Shown piece after piece: positions 6,535-7,713 of a stretch of 7,713 nucleotides of DNA. This DNA is from Actinomycetota bacterium (GTDB lineage Bacteria > Actinomycetota > Acidimicrobiia > Acidimicrobiales > Ilumatobacteraceae), in NCBI GenBank assembly GCA_005793785.1, contig SXPW01000142.1:1-7713 (forward strand), written 5' to 3'. A model generated the notes under the pieces. That model made no database searches. It was not told the origin of the DNA and saw nothing but the letters and a program-made list of their open reading frames with translations. The first letter of the stretch is position 1. Each line of letters begins with the position of its first letter. Made by a program: the position numbers and the translations under genes.

Positions 6535-6547
6535 CGAACTCGTGAAA
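6534..6547. promoter_or_regulatory. Possible KstR-like operator (TetR-family sterol regulator)
   Basis: TCGAACTCGTGAAA matches the mycobacterial KstR operator pattern TnnAACnnGTTnnA at seven of eight fixed positions (GTG in place of GTT). It lies in the spacer of the candidate P450 promoter and over the predicted transcription start of the thiolase, where a repressor could act on both. The consensus is recalled from mycobacteria and there is no regulator gene in this window, so this is inference. Confidence 0.28.
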
Positions 6548-6552
6548 CAGTA
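6547..6552 (-). promoter_or_regulatory. Possible -10 element of the thiolase gene
   Basis: On the minus strand the hexamer is TACTGT (TAnnnT). A start 7 bases further on (near 6540) would give a leader of about 19 nt that contains the AAAGGA ribosome binding site. Only a poor -35 is found, within the first codons of the P450 gene. It shares two bases with the opposing P450 -10 candidate. Confidence 0.33.
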
Positions 6553-6556
6553 CCAT
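6551..6556 (+). promoter_or_regulatory. Possible -10 element of the P450 gene (leaderless)
   Basis: TACCAT (TAnnnT) ends 6 bases before the ATG at 6563, so transcription would start on the A of the start codon, giving a leaderless mRNA. The absence of a Shine-Dalgarno before this ATG agrees. The -35 candidate TTCCTT (6528-6533) is weak. Confidence 0.38.
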
Positions 6557-6562
6557 TCGGAC

Positions 6563-7713
6563 ATGCAGTTGACCCCGTTGGACGTGGAGTCCATTGATCT
6601 TTCCAACCCGGAATTCTGGACGGCTTCGCGCGAGCATCGCGAATCCGCTTTTTGGTCGTTGCGTCGTGAGGCGCCGATCAAATTCTTTAAGGAGTTTCCG
6701 CTCGAGAACTATCCGGTCGGCCCGGGTTACTACGCCCTCACGAAGCATGAGGACATCTGGTCGGTGAGCCGCAATGCCGAACTGTGGTGCAGCGGCAAGG
6801 GCTCCAATATCGGTGACCTGACTCCGGAATTGAACGAGTTCTTCGGATCGATGATCAACATGGATGACCCGAAGCACTTCCGCCTGCGATCCATCGTGTC
6901 CAAGGGATTCACGCCGAAGGAGATCGCTCGAGTCGAGGAATACGTGAAAGACAAGGCACGAACGCTCGTCGACGAGGTGCTGGAGCAGCATGGCGACGAT
7001 GAATTCGACTTCGTCGACAAACTTGCCGCCCCGTTTCCGCTCGAGATCATCTGCGACATGATGGGTATTCCGCGCAGCGACGCGAAACAGATACTCGATT
7101 GGACCAATGTCATCCTCGGTGCCGGCGATCCCGACTTCGGCGGCACGCTCGAGAATTTGATCAAGGTTGCCCTCGAGATGTTCGCCTACGCGCAGGCGCT
7201 CGGTGAATCGCGACTAAAGAAGCCCGTCGACGACCTCACGAGCATCATGATGCACGCCGAGGTCGATGGCCAGCGCATGACCAGCCAGGAATTCGGCAGT
7301 TTCTTCATCCTGCTCGTCGTCGCCGGTAACGAAACGACGAGGAACGCCATCAGCCACGGCATGTTGGAGTTCACACGCAAGCCCGACCAGCAGCGAATTT
7401 GGTTCAACGATTTCGAGAAGCACACGCGGACCGCAGTCGAGGAGATCGTTCGCTGGGCCTCCCCTGTCATCCATTTCCGTCGAACCGCAACCCAGGACAC
7501 CGAGCTGCGGGGTATCAAGATGCCTGCCGGCACCAAGGTGGTGATGTGGTACAACTCGGGTAATCGGGATGAAGATTTGTTTCCAGACCCGTACCGCTTC
7601 GACGTCACGCGACAGATCCAGCCGGCGCAGATCGGCTTCGGTGCCGGAGGCCCGCACTTCTGCCTCGGCGCCAACCTCGCACGCCGAGAAATCGCCGTGA
7701 TGTTCGACGAAAT
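6563..7713 (+). CDS. Cytochrome P450, CYP125-like (C-terminus cut by right edge)
   Basis: 383 codons are visible and the frame is open to the right edge. P450 landmarks appear in order: INMDDPKHFRLRSIVSKGFTP (98-118, C-helix region), the I-helix oxygen-activation motif AGNETT (254-259), ExxR as E294-I-V-R297, FRRTA (305-309), and the haem-binding loop FGAGGPHFCLGA (359-370) with Cys367 as haem ligand. Segments such as VVAGNETTRNAISHGM, EEIVRWASPV and MWYNSGNRDE closely resemble M. tuberculosis CYP125, which oxidises the terminal methyl of the cholesterol side chain. It is shorter at the N-terminus than CYP125, and PVTAFQRTA is PVIHFRRTA here. It is a soluble bacterial type that would need ferredoxin and a reductase, neither in the window. 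Only about 20-30 residues after the haem loop seem to be missing. P450 is certain; the sterol substrate is inferred. Confidence 0.94.
   Translation, partial: MQLTPLDVESIDLSNPEFWTASREHRESAFWSLRREAPIKFFKEFPLENYPVGPGYYALTKHEDIWSVSRNAELWCSGKGSNIGDLTPELNEFFGSMINMDDPKHFRLRSIVSKGFTPKEIARVEEYVKDKARTLVDEVLEQHGDDEFDFVDKLAAPFPLEIICDMMGIPRSDAKQILDWTNVILGAGDPDFGGTLENLIKVALEMFAYAQALGESRLKKPVDDLTSIMMHAEVDGQRMTSQEFGSFFILLVVAGNETTRNAISHGMLEFTRKPDQQRIWFNDFEKHTRTAVEEIVRWASPVIHFRRTATQDTELRGIKMPAGTKVVMWYNSGNRDEDLFPDPYRFDVTRQIQPAQIGFGAGGPHFCLGANLARREIAVMFDE

Noticed and set aside
5925..6545. A 206-codon plus-strand open frame opposite the thiolase gene and running into the promoter gap.
   Set aside because: The thiolase motifs are intact on the minus strand; this frame would occupy the shared promoter and has no recognisable domain.

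Overview
The window reads as chromosomal DNA from a fairly GC-rich actinobacterium. Three things point there: the nadD / LytR-type protein / rsfS gene order, a class II DAHP synthase very like the mycobacterial AroG, and a CYP125-like cytochrome P450 next to a mycobacterial-type thiolase. The divergence of the proteins would fit a lineage outside the well-studied Mycobacterium/Streptomyces groups, such as the Acidimicrobiia. That placement is an inference by eye.

Layout: positions 1-1952 hold a minus-strand cluster in the order nadD, a membrane-anchored LCP-like/LytR_C protein, rsfS (cut by the left edge). The genes overlap (4 bp, then 11 bp), so they are probably one translationally coupled operon for NAD synthesis, envelope-related function and ribosome silencing. 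A 258-bp divergent intergenic region follows (1953-2210). It holds a candidate nadD -10 element placed for leaderless transcription, and a candidate sigma-gene promoter with a C-rich, G-poor leader and a hairpin. Plus-strand genes then follow: an unusual group-2-like sigma-70 factor (2211-3038), class II DAHP synthase (3112-4458, first step of the shikimate pathway) and a small serine beta-lactamase/esterase-family protein (4510-5322). The last of these ends inside the stop codon of a convergent thiolase gene (5319-6521, minus).

The thiolase is divergent from a cytochrome P450 gene (6563 to the right edge) across only 41 bp. That gap can hold two overlapping -10 boxes on opposite strands, a leaderless start for the P450, and a near-match to the KstR sterol-regulator operator. 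The P450/thiolase pair suggests catabolism of a steroid or other branched lipid, but no other pathway genes are visible.

Most genes here are ordinary housekeeping or catabolic genes. I do not see a defence system, mobile element, CRISPR array, tRNA or rRNA. The most unusual items are the sigma factor with a shortened region 3 and altered promoter-contact residues, the LCP-like protein that seems to lack the usual catalytic arginine signature, and the very compact bidirectional P450/thiolase promoter.
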